This document shows positions 1 to 6,649 of a stretch of DNA of 6,649 nucleotides, piece by piece; the stretch's first letter is position 1, and each line of letters opens with the position of its first letter. The position numbers and the translations under genes were made by a program. Below the pieces are notes generated by a model. That model had not been told where the DNA came from. It did no database searches and was given only the letters and a program-made list of their open reading frames with translations. This stretch comes from Coriobacteriales bacterium (lineage in GTDB: Bacteria > Actinomycetota > Coriobacteriia > Coriobacteriales > UBA8131): assembly GCA_031254905.1 (NCBI GenBank), contig JAIRTN010000176.1:1-6649 (forward strand). The letters run 5' to 3'.

Positions 1-635
1 TGCCGCCTGCGCTCCGCGTTGCGCTCCGCATTCTGCTTGGCCTTCGTAAACCACGCCGGCGCCGCCGCACGCGCGGCCTGCTCCTGCGCCGCCTGCGCCG
101 CCTGCTGCCGCTCCTCCTGCGCCGCGCGCCGCCGCTCCTCCTCGGCCTCATCGATTTCGGGCGCCGCCGGACGCTGCGAAACAAAGGGGTTCGCAAGGCT
201 GCCCGCCACCGACTGAACCGTTCTCTCTATATGAGGCAAGGTTGGGGACGAGGACGCAGCCGCAGGGCTCGCAGCCGTCCCGCCTGCCCCGGCCGCACCA
301 GCGGCACCAGCAGTGCCGGCCGCCACAGCCGCACCAGCAACCCCAGCAACCCCAGCCGCACCCGCAGCACCAGCAGCCGCTCCGGCACCAGCCGCAGCCG
401 CCCTCTGCGTGTCCCGCCCATCCCGCACAACTCGTTCCGCGCGCCCCGCTCGAGCCGCCCGGCCCTCGCGACCCGCACTAGCACCGCCAGCACCGGCGCC
501 ATCCTCAGGAGCGCCCTCGCGTTCAACAACACCGGCGCCCTCACGCGCGCCGCGCGCCGCGCGGCCCCCAGCGCCAGCCTCCCGGCCCTCGCGACCGCCA
601 CCTCCAGCGCCGCCAGCGCCGCCAGCGCCGCCGCC
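1..635 (-). repeat. Low-complexity Gly/Ala/Arg-rich and charged insert in the peptidase gene
   Basis: This segment encodes residues 251-461 of the M28-like protein. In order it holds a Gly/Ala run (251-264), two copies of a Gly-Arg-Glu-rich unit (GREGREA at 264-270 and GREGRAA at 305-311), an Ala/Gly/Val silk-like tract (329-372), a Ser/Pro linker (373-384), and a Glu/Arg/Gln/Ala-rich probable long helix (410-461). The DNA holds a direct repeat of 21 bp with one mismatch at 453-473 and 576-596, 123 bp (41 codons) apart and in frame. Because of the base composition several other frames are also open here; the chosen frame is the one continuous with the peptidase motifs. Confidence 0.7.
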
Positions 636-1385
636 GGTCCACCGGCTTCTCTCCCCCACGACGTCCCGGCCCCCGGCAAGCGCGTCCGCGAGCCCATAAA
701 GCACCCCAACACTCGAGGCGTTACAATTCACCCCTTGGTTGTAGGGCATGACGCAGTTGATAAGTTCCACCAGCAGCGCGAGCAACACAATCACCGCCAC
801 GGCAATCGTAAGAACCTTGATGATGGTCTGCCCAATCTCAGGGAAGGGCACCAGCGCAAGCAGCGCAACGCCAATCAGCACAACCATCGCAACGCGCACA
901 ATTCGCCGCAGCAGCGCGTAGTACGACACCACGGGTGGCGCGGCCTGCAGCATCATGCGCGTCGAATCGTAGTGCGCCAAAATGACTATCTTCCGGTTGC
1001 GCTTGGAGGGCTCGGCGCCCGGCGGCGTGTGACGCGCTATCACGTTTTGACTCAGGCTGTTCTTAAACAGCGAGAACAGGGGGTTCTTGCCCAAATAGTC
1101 AAGAAACATCAGCACAACGCTCGCGACAATCAGGAGTATGCCAATAACGCGCAGCGTTCCGGAGAAGATGCTCAGCGCGGCACCGCCAACGCAGAGCGCG
1201 TAATACAGGGCACGCACCCATCCAAGGTTGCGCACGCAGGCAAACTCCTCAATGTCCACCTTCATGCCAAACTCATCGAGCCGCGCGGCTATCAGTTCCG
1301 CCGCTTGATGCTCCTGCTGCGTCCCCGCCGGCCGCGGCCCCACTTCTTGGACAAGCTCATCCACGTATTCAATCAATTGTGCCAT
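1..1385 (-). CDS. Membrane-embedded M28-family metallopeptidase-like protein, partial (C-terminus beyond window)
   Basis: Reading starts at ATG 1385-1383 behind GGGAGG (1390-1395) and stays open for 461 codons to the window edge, so the C-terminus is missing. Residues 15-48 (VGPRPAGTQQEHQAAELI, then a helix ending in DIEEF) match the usual N-terminal start of M28 aminopeptidases. NVIARH (114-119) followed by IVILAHYDST (133-142) is the first metal motif, with His138 the expected zinc ligand. NQGVNCNASSVGVLYGLADAL (217-236) matches the second motif, normally GxNDNASG, but Cys221 stands where the bridging Asp is expected. Hydrophobic pairs at about 57-96 and 164-210 suggest four membrane helices. 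After residue 238 comes a Gly/Ala/Arg-rich then charged stretch in place of the next strand and the Glu-Glu motif, which may lie beyond the edge. Role inferred: membrane peptidase or an inactive relative; substrate unknown. Family assignment fairly sure, activity not. Confidence 0.75.
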   Translation of the reverse strand, partial: MAQLIEYVDELVQEVGPRPAGTQQEHQAAELIAARLDEFGMKVDIEEFACVRNLGWVRALYYALCVGGAALSIFSGTLRVIGILLIVASVVLMFLDYLGKNPLFSLFKNSLSQNVIARHTPPGAEPSKRNRKIVILAHYDSTRMMLQAAPPVVSYYALLRRIVRVAMVVLIGVALLALVPFPEIGQTIIKVLTIAVAVIVLLALLVELINCVMPYNQGVNCNASSVGVLYGLADALAGGRDVVGERSRWTGGGAGGAGGAGGGGREGREAGAGGRAARGAREGAGVVEREGAPEDGAGAGGASAGREGRAARAGRAERVVRDGRDTQRAAAAGAGAAAGAAGAAGVAGVAGAAVAAGTAGAAGAAGAGGTAASPAAASSSPTLPHIERTVQSVAGSLANPFVSQRPAAPEIDEAEEERRRAAQEERQQAAQAAQEQAARAAAPAWFTKAKQNAERNAERRR

Positions 1386-1389
1386 CAAT

Positions 1390-1428
1390 CCTCCCAACAG
1401 AGGCTTTCGTTCTGTAATCTCTATTATA
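1390..1428 (-). promoter_or_regulatory. Probable promoter -10 box and ribosome binding site of the M28-like gene
   Basis: On the minus strand a perfect TATAAT lies at 1428-1423, which would start a transcript near 1416 with a leader of about 30 nt. GGGAGG at 1395-1390 lies 4 nt before the ATG at 1385. No clear -35 box is present; at a spacing of 17-18 the sequence is GTATAC or TGTATA, a weak match. The gene may therefore have its own promoter in addition to any read-through from upstream. Confidence 0.5.
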
Positions 1429-1496
1429 TCGCGGCATGCAGCCCCGTATACATCCCGTCACACATCCCGCCTCCCACCAACACACCACTTTTAGGT

Positions 1497-1528
1497 TGTC
1501 ATTTCGAGCGCCAGCGAGAAATCTAGTC
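1497..1528. repeat. Solo short copy of the R2 palindromic repeat
   Basis: The core CATTTCGAGCG-CC-AGCGAGA (1500-1519) and the following AATCTAGTC match the ends of the two R2 elements at 6149-6332 and 6438-6619. It is an imperfect palindrome: ATTTC pairs with GAAAT and GC with GC around a GCCA centre, with a two-base internal loop. The flank also matches: read from the minus strand, GAAATGACAACCTA occurs both here and at the right end of the second R2 copy. There is no inner segment, so this is either a solo end or the basic unit. It lies between the unknown 509-residue gene and the peptidase gene, about 70 bp upstream of the latter's -10 box. Confidence 0.7.
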
Positions 1529-1603
1529 ATGCGGCCCCGACCCTCATAGTTCTCAACCCGCCGCGCCCCCAGCGCCGCGCCTCCCCAACACACAACCGCC
1601 CCA

Positions 1604-3133
1604 TCACCCATCCCCCTGCACGTCCACCCCCAAATACGCCCGCAAGTAGGCGTCGGCATCAGCGGCCCACGACCGTATCGTCAAATACTCCTCGCGCATC
1701 TCGCCGCAGGCCTCCTCATACGCCTTTACAACCAAACTCAAAAGGTCGCCGGGAATCTCCGCTGCCAACAGCACCGCCTCAGCATCCTTCGCAATAAACG
1801 CCTCATTCTTCACATTAGCATCATAGTAATCGCCCGCCAAAAACGCGTCGTCAGACGCAAGCGCAATCTCGGCCGACGCCTTTTTCGCCTCCAAATAATT
1901 GCTCAGCGGTGTCACATCAACCGTCGCAAAAGCCTCCACCGCCCTCACCAAGGTCTCCCCCGCAAGCGTCAACTGCCCAATCGCCTCCTGATTATAATCG
2001 CGCGACCTCGGCACCCCCTCGGCGCCAAACTCGTTCACCTCCTCAACAGCAGAACGCATATTGGAATCCGCCTCAACAATCAACGTCCACGCATACTCAA
2101 GCGCCAGCGCGCTCCTCATGGCCGCAATGTCATACGCAACAATCTCGCTGCTCAACTCAAGCATCTGCTTGCGATACGTAGCCGCATCCTGAGCATGTTG
2201 TGCTAGCTTGCTACCCTCCTCGTCCACAAAGGTATCCGCCGCCAGCAGCGCCCGCTCAATCGCGGCATCAAGCGACCCCTGCACACTCTCAACCTTGTCA
2301 AGCAGCGCCTCAAGCCGCGGAATATCCTCCTCCGTAATCTGGCTCTCACTCGCGTGGTCCAGCGCAATCACCACGCTGTCCGCCTCCTGTATCAGCGCAA
2401 GCGACTCGTCCAAAAACCCGTTCCCCTGCCGCTGAATCCGCGTATACTCCGCCGCCTGCACCGCAAGAATCGACCGATTCACATACGTAAGTCCCCCGGT
2501 CACAAGCACAAAAATGACAATGGCACAAATAAACGGCGGCCACACATAATAACGCCGAGCCGGCTCCGAGCGGAAAGTCGGTATCGGCCCAGTTTTCGCG
2601 GCGCCCTCAACTTCGCCTAAGCCCACGCGCGTTGCCACTCCTCCAAGGCCTGCGCCGGTGATTTTTAATGGGGATGCTAACGCGGCCTCCCTGCTCCCAT
2701 CCGTCCCGCTTCCCCCCATCGTCGCGGCTCCACCCGTCGCCGCCGCGCCGTCGGCCGTCAAAGTGATTCCCCCCACCACGCGCACCAGTTTTGCCTTCTG
2801 TGCCGCCGCAATAGGCGGCGGCTCCGCCGTCTCATCGAGAGGCGCGAGGGAAACCGTCGGCAAGGTTTTTGAACTTCGCGGCTCTCCGGCATGCTTCGGA
2901 TGCTCCGCCCGCTTCACCTCTCCGGTGTGCTTCGAGGTCGCGGGGCCCGCGTGGCGTGGGCCTTCCGCGTGCGGATGCTGGGGCGCATGGTCGCCCGCCG
3001 CACGCAAAAGCTGCTCAAGGACATCCGTCGTGTCGCCTTCGCCGGCCGCACGCGACGTGTCAGACGGCAAGGCGGACAACGCCGCCTCGAGCATATCAAG
3101 CGCCTCAACATCCTTTACATGTTTCCCAGCCAC
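1604..3133 (-). CDS. Unknown single-pass membrane protein with disordered N-terminus
   Basis: A 509-residue protein that I do not recognise. It starts with GTG at 3133-3131, chosen because AGAAGG (3145-3140) lies 6 nt upstream. Residues 1-45 hold two short acidic amphipathic stretches (LDMLEAALSALP and TDVLEQLLRAAG). Residues 48-195 are probably disordered, first rich in His, Lys and Pro with recurring HAG/HPKHAG words, then in Gly, Ala and Thr. One membrane helix lies at about 198-218, preceded by PARRYY, so the N-terminus is probably cytoplasmic. Residues 219-509 look almost wholly helical, acidic and rich in Ala, Glu and Asp, without Cys pairs or an evident catalytic motif; this part would lie outside the membrane. 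The gene begins 53 bp after purA on the same strand, so co-transcription is likely. A role in the envelope or in sensing is possible, but nothing shows it. Confidence 0.75.
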   Translation of the reverse strand: MAGKHVKDVEALDMLEAALSALPSDTSRAAGEGDTTDVLEQLLRAAGDHAPQHPHAEGPRHAGPATSKHTGEVKRAEHPKHAGEPRSSKTLPTVSLAPLDETAEPPPIAAAQKAKLVRVVGGITLTADGAAATGGAATMGGSGTDGSREAALASPLKITGAGLGGVATRVGLGEVEGAAKTGPIPTFRSEPARRYYVWPPFICAIVIFVLVTGGLTYVNRSILAVQAAEYTRIQRQGNGFLDESLALIQEADSVVIALDHASESQITEEDIPRLEALLDKVESVQGSLDAAIERALLAADTFVDEEGSKLAQHAQDAATYRKQMLELSSEIVAYDIAAMRSALALEYAWTLIVEADSNMRSAVEEVNEFGAEGVPRSRDYNQEAIGQLTLAGETLVRAVEAFATVDVTPLSNYLEAKKASAEIALASDDAFLAGDYYDANVKNEAFIAKDAEAVLLAAEIPGDLLSLVVKAYEEACGEMREEYLTIRSWAADADAYLRAYLGVDVQGDG

Positions 3134-3145
3134 AAACTACCTTCT
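3134..3145 (-). promoter_or_regulatory. Ribosome binding site that fixes a GTG start
   Basis: On the minus strand AGAAGG (3145-3140) is followed by 6 nt and then GTG at 3133-3131. No ATG in the same frame lies nearby upstream, and the first in-frame ATG is 13 codons downstream (residue 14) with no comparable site. This supports the GTG start of the 509-residue protein. Confidence 0.6.
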
Positions 3146-3186
3146 ACACTCATAGACCATCGGATGACCATCTCAACATCCCTTAA

Positions 3187-4574
<1,388 letters not shown>

Positions 4575-5945
4575 ATGTTTACCACAGACATCCTCTCATG
4601 GCTTACCCCGCTGCTGCTCATCACCCTGCTTATCCTTGTTGTCATCGTGCTTGTGTTGCTTGCGCGCGGCCGCGGCGGTGGCGGTGCGCTCAATCTCCCG
4701 TCGCTCGAAAAACATCTGAGCGCCCTGCAGCAACGGCTCGACATTCAGCAACACCGGCTCGAGAGTTTCGAGGCCTCCTTTGCGCGCATGGACGCCCTTC
4801 TCCGCGAGGAATTTGGCCGCAACCGCGAGGAACTGCTCCGCCAACAGCAGGCAACCCGCGAGGAGACAGGCAAAACCCTCCTCGATTCGCGTCTCTCAAC
4901 CGAGCAAACCCTGCTCACCACCCGCGAAGAAACCGCAAAAACGCTGCGCGAGAACCGCGAGGAACTCGGCCGGCAATTCAAGGAGATACGAGAGACCATG
5001 GAGGGTCGCCTTGTCTCCATGCAAAACGACAATGCCCTCAAGCTTGAGGAGATGCGCAAAACCGTCGACGAAAAGCTGCAAGAAACCGTGGAGCGGCGCT
5101 TCTCGGAAAGTTTCACGCTCATCAGCGACCGTCTCGAGCAGGTTCACAAGGGGCTCGGCGAAATGCAAACGCTTGCCAACGGCGTCGGCGACCTCAAAAA
5201 AGTACTCTCCAACGTAAAAACCCGCGGCAATCTGGGCGAATACCAACTCGGCGCCATCCTCGGGCAAATCCTCTCGCCGGAGCAATACATCGTCAACGCT
5301 CAAACAAAACCACGCAGCCAAGAGCGCGTCGAATTTGCCATCAAACTGCCGGGCAAAAGCGAGGACGGCTCGGGCGAGGTGCTGCTGCCCATCGATTCAA
5401 AATTCCCCATCGAGGACTACGAGCGCCTGATAGACGCCTATGAAGGGATAGGTGGGGAGACACCCGAGGCGGTATCCAAACGCCTCGAAACCTCACTTAG
5501 GCGTTTTGCGCGCGACATCCGCGATAAGTACATCAACCCGCCGCTTACCACCGATTTCGCCATCATGTTTGTCCCAACGGAGGGCCTCTACGCCGAGGTT
5601 TTACGCTCGCCCGGACTTTTCGATTCGCTGCAACGGGAGTTCCACGTCACCGTCGTGGGTCCAACAAACCTCGTCGCCTTCCTCAGCAGCCTGCAGATGG
5701 GCTTCCGCACGCTTGCCGTCGAAAAACGCTCCAGCGAAGTCTGGCGCCTCCTCGGAACAGTCAAGACAGAGTTCGGCAATTTCGCCTCCGTGCTCGACAA
5801 CGTAAAGAAGAAGCTGAGCGCCGCTTCGAGCGAAATCGATAAGGTCGACACCCGCACCCGCGTCATCACGCGCAAACTCCGCGACGTCCAAGAACTCCCC
5901 ACCCTCGAAACCCCCATCATTTCGAGCGAAAGCGAGAGCGAGTAA
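4575..5945 (+). CDS. rmuC: DNA recombination protein RmuC
   Basis: RmuC family, a predicted PD-(D/E)XK nuclease-type protein; in E. coli its loss raises inversion at short inverted repeats. The 456 residues comprise an N-terminal membrane anchor (about 10-30), a Gly/Arg linker, a long coiled coil (about 42-190) rich in Glu, Arg and Gln with recurring TREET and NREEL words, and the conserved C-terminal domain (about 190-440). Family signatures: LKKVLSNVKTRGNLGEYQL (207-225), RVEFAIKLPG (251-260), LPIDSKFPIEDYERL (271-285), TTDFAIMFVPTEGLYAEV (325-342) and LQMGFRTLAVEKRSSE (373-388). Glu222, Glu253, Asp274 and Lys276 are plausible active-site residues. ATG 4575 follows AAGGAG (4564-4569) by 5 nt. 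The last residues (SSESESE) are encoded by DNA that matches the R2 repeat core. Divergent from purA; a terminator-like hairpin follows at once. Confidence 0.95.
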   Translation: MFTTDILSWLTPLLLITLLILVVIVLVLLARGRGGGGALNLPSLEKHLSALQQRLDIQQHRLESFEASFARMDALLREEFGRNREELLRQQQATREETGKTLLDSRLSTEQTLLTTREETAKTLRENREELGRQFKEIRETMEGRLVSMQNDNALKLEEMRKTVDEKLQETVERRFSESFTLISDRLEQVHKGLGEMQTLANGVGDLKKVLSNVKTRGNLGEYQLGAILGQILSPEQYIVNAQTKPRSQERVEFAIKLPGKSEDGSGEVLLPIDSKFPIEDYERLIDAYEGIGGETPEAVSKRLETSLRRFARDIRDKYINPPLTTDFAIMFVPTEGLYAEVLRSPGLFDSLQREFHVTVVGPTNLVAFLSSLQMGFRTLAVEKRSSEVWRLLGTVKTEFGNFASVLDNVKKKLSAASSEIDKVDTRTRVITRKLRDVQELPTLETPIISSESESE

Positions 5946-5971
5946 AAAAGACAGATGAACTGTCCCTTTTT
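5944..5971 (+). terminator. Probable rho-independent terminator of rmuC
   Basis: A-tract, GACAG (5950-5954), loop ATGAA, CTGTC (5960-5964), two C bases, then TTTTT (5967-5971). The five-base stem can extend through A-T pairs on both sides of the CC bulge. It begins inside the rmuC stop codon. The stem is short and not very GC-rich, so termination strength is uncertain. The flanking A and T tracts would let it work in either direction. Confidence 0.5.
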
Positions 5972-6045
5972 GTCTTTTCCCACAGCCCGGCGCTCCCACC
6001 GAGCCTTGCGTCACAACACCCTCGTGCGCCGCGAACCTCCGCATG

Positions 6046-6110
6046 CTCGTGTGCACGAGGCGGCTTCGCCGCCCGCGGCTATATACGCGCCGGGCTATAC
6101 GCCTCGGCGC
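6046..6110 (+). repeat. R1 repeat, copy 1 (long form)
   Basis: It opens with the near palindrome CTCGTG-TG-CACGAG (6046-6059), which overlaps the perfect hairpin GGCGGC-TTC-GCCGCC (6059-6073). Then come CGCGGCTATA and a closing CGCCTCGG that can pair back with the GAGGCG before the hairpin. Compared with copy 2 at 6363-6410 it carries 16 extra bases (about 6084-6099), flanked by two direct copies of GGCTATA. Apart from that indel and one base in the opening palindrome, the two copies agree. Confidence 0.75.
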
Positions 6111-6119
6111 TGTTTAAAA

Positions 6120-6145
6120 AATACTCGTATCCGATAATACTCGTA
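6120..6145 (+). repeat. 10-bp direct repeat abutting R2 copy 1
   Basis: AATACTCGTA occurs at 6120-6129 and again at 6136-6145, separated by six bases. It is AT-rich relative to its surroundings and ends three bases before the R2 element. It has no counterpart before the second R2 copy. Confidence 0.5.
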
Positions 6146-6148
6146 AGT

Positions 6149-6332
6149 TGTCATTTCGAACGAATGTGAGAAATCCAGTCTCACGGACGGCATCGGAACA
6201 AAAGGGAGCGGACGTTGCGGCGCAAGAGGGTGTGGCAAGTACGCCGCCCGTTGGAGCGCCGCGTTTTCTGACCCGGCTCGCAGCCGCAAGACTAGATTTC
6301 TCCCTCCGCCTGCAGCTCCGCTCGAAATGACA
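6149..6332 (+). repeat. R2 element, copy 1 (MITE-like, terminal inverted repeats)
   Basis: A 184-bp element. The left end reads TGTCATTTCGAACG, then GAGAAATCCAGTC. The right end, read on the other strand, gives TGTCATTTCGAGCGGAGC, then GAGAAATCTAGTC, so the two ends are imperfect inverted repeats, the right one longer by about ten bases. The inner part is closely similar to copy 2 at 6438-6619, except for a divergent stretch at about 6229-6251. There is no coding capacity for a transposase. No clear target-site duplication flanks it. Confidence 0.75.
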
Positions 6333-6362
6333 CTCGGACCCAAACACACCCTCGGGTCGCTA

Positions 6363-6410
6363 TCGTGTACACGAGGCGGCTTCGCCGCCCGCGGCTATAC
6401 GCCTCGGCGC
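6363..6410 (+). repeat. R1 repeat, copy 2 (short form)
   Basis: It opens with the perfect 12-bp palindrome TCGTGTACACGA (6363-6374), then the hairpin GGCGGC-TTC-GCCGCC (6375-6389), then CGCGGCTATA and CGCCTCGGCGC. It is identical to copy 1 from the hairpin to the end apart from lacking the 16-base segment between the GGCTATA direct repeats. Confidence 0.75.
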
Positions 6411-6437
6411 CCCTTCACACGTCCTCGGACGGCAATC

Positions 6438-6619
6438 TGTCATTTCGAGCAACGCGAGAAATCCAGTCTCACGGATGGCATCTGAACAAAAGGGAGCGGA
6501 TGTTGCGGCGCAAGGGGGCGCAGCAGCCCACAACCGCAGTTGGAGCGCCGCGTTCTGACCCAGCTCGCAGCCGCAAGACTAGATTTCTCCCTCCGCCTGC
6601 GGCTCCGCTCGAAATGACA
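6438..6619 (+). repeat. R2 element, copy 2 (MITE-like, terminal inverted repeats)
   Basis: A 182-bp element in the same orientation as copy 1, with TGTCATTTCGAGC at the left and its inverse GCTCGAAATGACA at the right. Inner segments shared with copy 1 include AACAAAAGGGAGCGGA, GTTGCGGCGCAAG, TTGGAGCGCCGCGTT and CTCGCAGCCGCAAGACTAGA. The middle (about 6516-6539) differs between the copies. The right flank AACCTA is also found beside the solo copy at 1497. Confidence 0.75.
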
Positions 6620-6649
6620 ACCTACCAGCCACCGTGCGCCCACCAGCCG

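Larger units (their letters stand above)
5946..6649. other. Gene-free, repeat-dense region downstream of rmuC
   Basis: I see no credible gene in these 704 bases. Short open frames on both strands are translations of the repeats themselves, for example CHFERS-type peptides read from the R2 ends, and lack ribosome binding sites. The region holds, in order, the rmuC terminator, about 70 bp without evident signal, repeat R1 copy 1, a 10-bp direct repeat, R2 copy 1, R1 copy 2, R2 copy 2, and 30 bp to the window end. Confidence 0.7.

Noticed and set aside
227..712. 161-codon open frame on the minus strand within the peptidase gene
   Set aside because: It is in a different frame from the peptidase motifs, is composed of Arg/Ala/Leu low-complexity sequence, and exists because GC-rich DNA has few stops. 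A frameshift into it cannot be fully excluded, but the peptidase frame is itself open to the window edge.
231..1526. 431-codon open frame on the plus strand
   Set aside because: It lies opposite the M28-like gene. Its translation is Arg/Ser/Pro- and His/Asn/Gln-rich without recognisable motifs, and no ribosome binding site precedes it. The minus-strand frame carries clear family motifs, a good start and a -10 box.
3149..3176. Promoter TTGAGA - 16 bp - TATGAG in the gap after purA (minus strand)
   Set aside because: The start it predicts would fall at about 3142, inside the ribosome binding site of the next gene. Co-transcription with purA is simpler.
6059..6120. R1 hairpin followed by TGTTTAAAAAA as a terminator
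   Set aside because: The stem is strong but the following sequence has only three T bases before turning to A. The hairpin recurs as a repeat, and a better-placed terminator directly follows rmuC.
6148..6349. Small proteins encoded in the R2 elements (60-84 codons, both strands)
   Set aside because: They are translations of the terminal repeats, have no ribosome binding sites, and appear in both orientations because the ends are inverted repeats.
6046..6619. CRISPR array from regularly alternating repeats
   Set aside because: There are only two copies of each repeat, of unequal length, with long spacers and no cas genes in view.

Overview
The window looks like chromosomal DNA of a GC-rich bacterium. 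Nothing in it fixes the lineage. The form of PurA and RmuC, the frequent GTG/GCG/CTC codons and the repeat-rich intergenic DNA fit an actinobacterium, possibly of class Coriobacteriia. That assignment is an inference from general familiarity, not from a search.

Layout: (1) Positions 1-1385, minus strand: the N-terminal 461 codons of a membrane-embedded M28-type metallopeptidase-like protein that runs off the left edge. It is easy to miss because it has no stop inside the window and a long open frame lies opposite it. Its peptidase fold is interrupted by two pairs of membrane helices and then by a long Gly/Ala/Arg-rich and charged insert. (2) 1386-1603: intergenic, with a good -10 box for the peptidase gene and a solo copy of a short palindromic repeat. 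(3) 1604-3133, minus strand: a 509-residue protein of unknown function with a disordered cytoplasmic N-terminus, one membrane helix and a helical outer domain. (4) 3187-4473, minus strand: purA, adenylosuccinate synthetase, complete, 53 bp upstream of the unknown gene and probably co-transcribed with it. (5) 4474-4574: a 101-bp divergent promoter region. (6) 4575-5945, plus strand: rmuC, complete. (7) 5946-6649: 704 bp without a gene, holding a probable terminator and two families of repeats in the alternating order R1-R2-R1-R2.

PurA (purine synthesis) and RmuC (DNA maintenance) are housekeeping functions set divergently. The two minus-strand genes downstream of purA encode membrane proteins with low-complexity segments, and nothing in the sequence ties them to purine metabolism. 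The points most worth a second look are the interrupted peptidase with Cys in place of a metal-ligand Asp, the two-part repeat module after rmuC, and the last codons of rmuC, which match the core of that same repeat.
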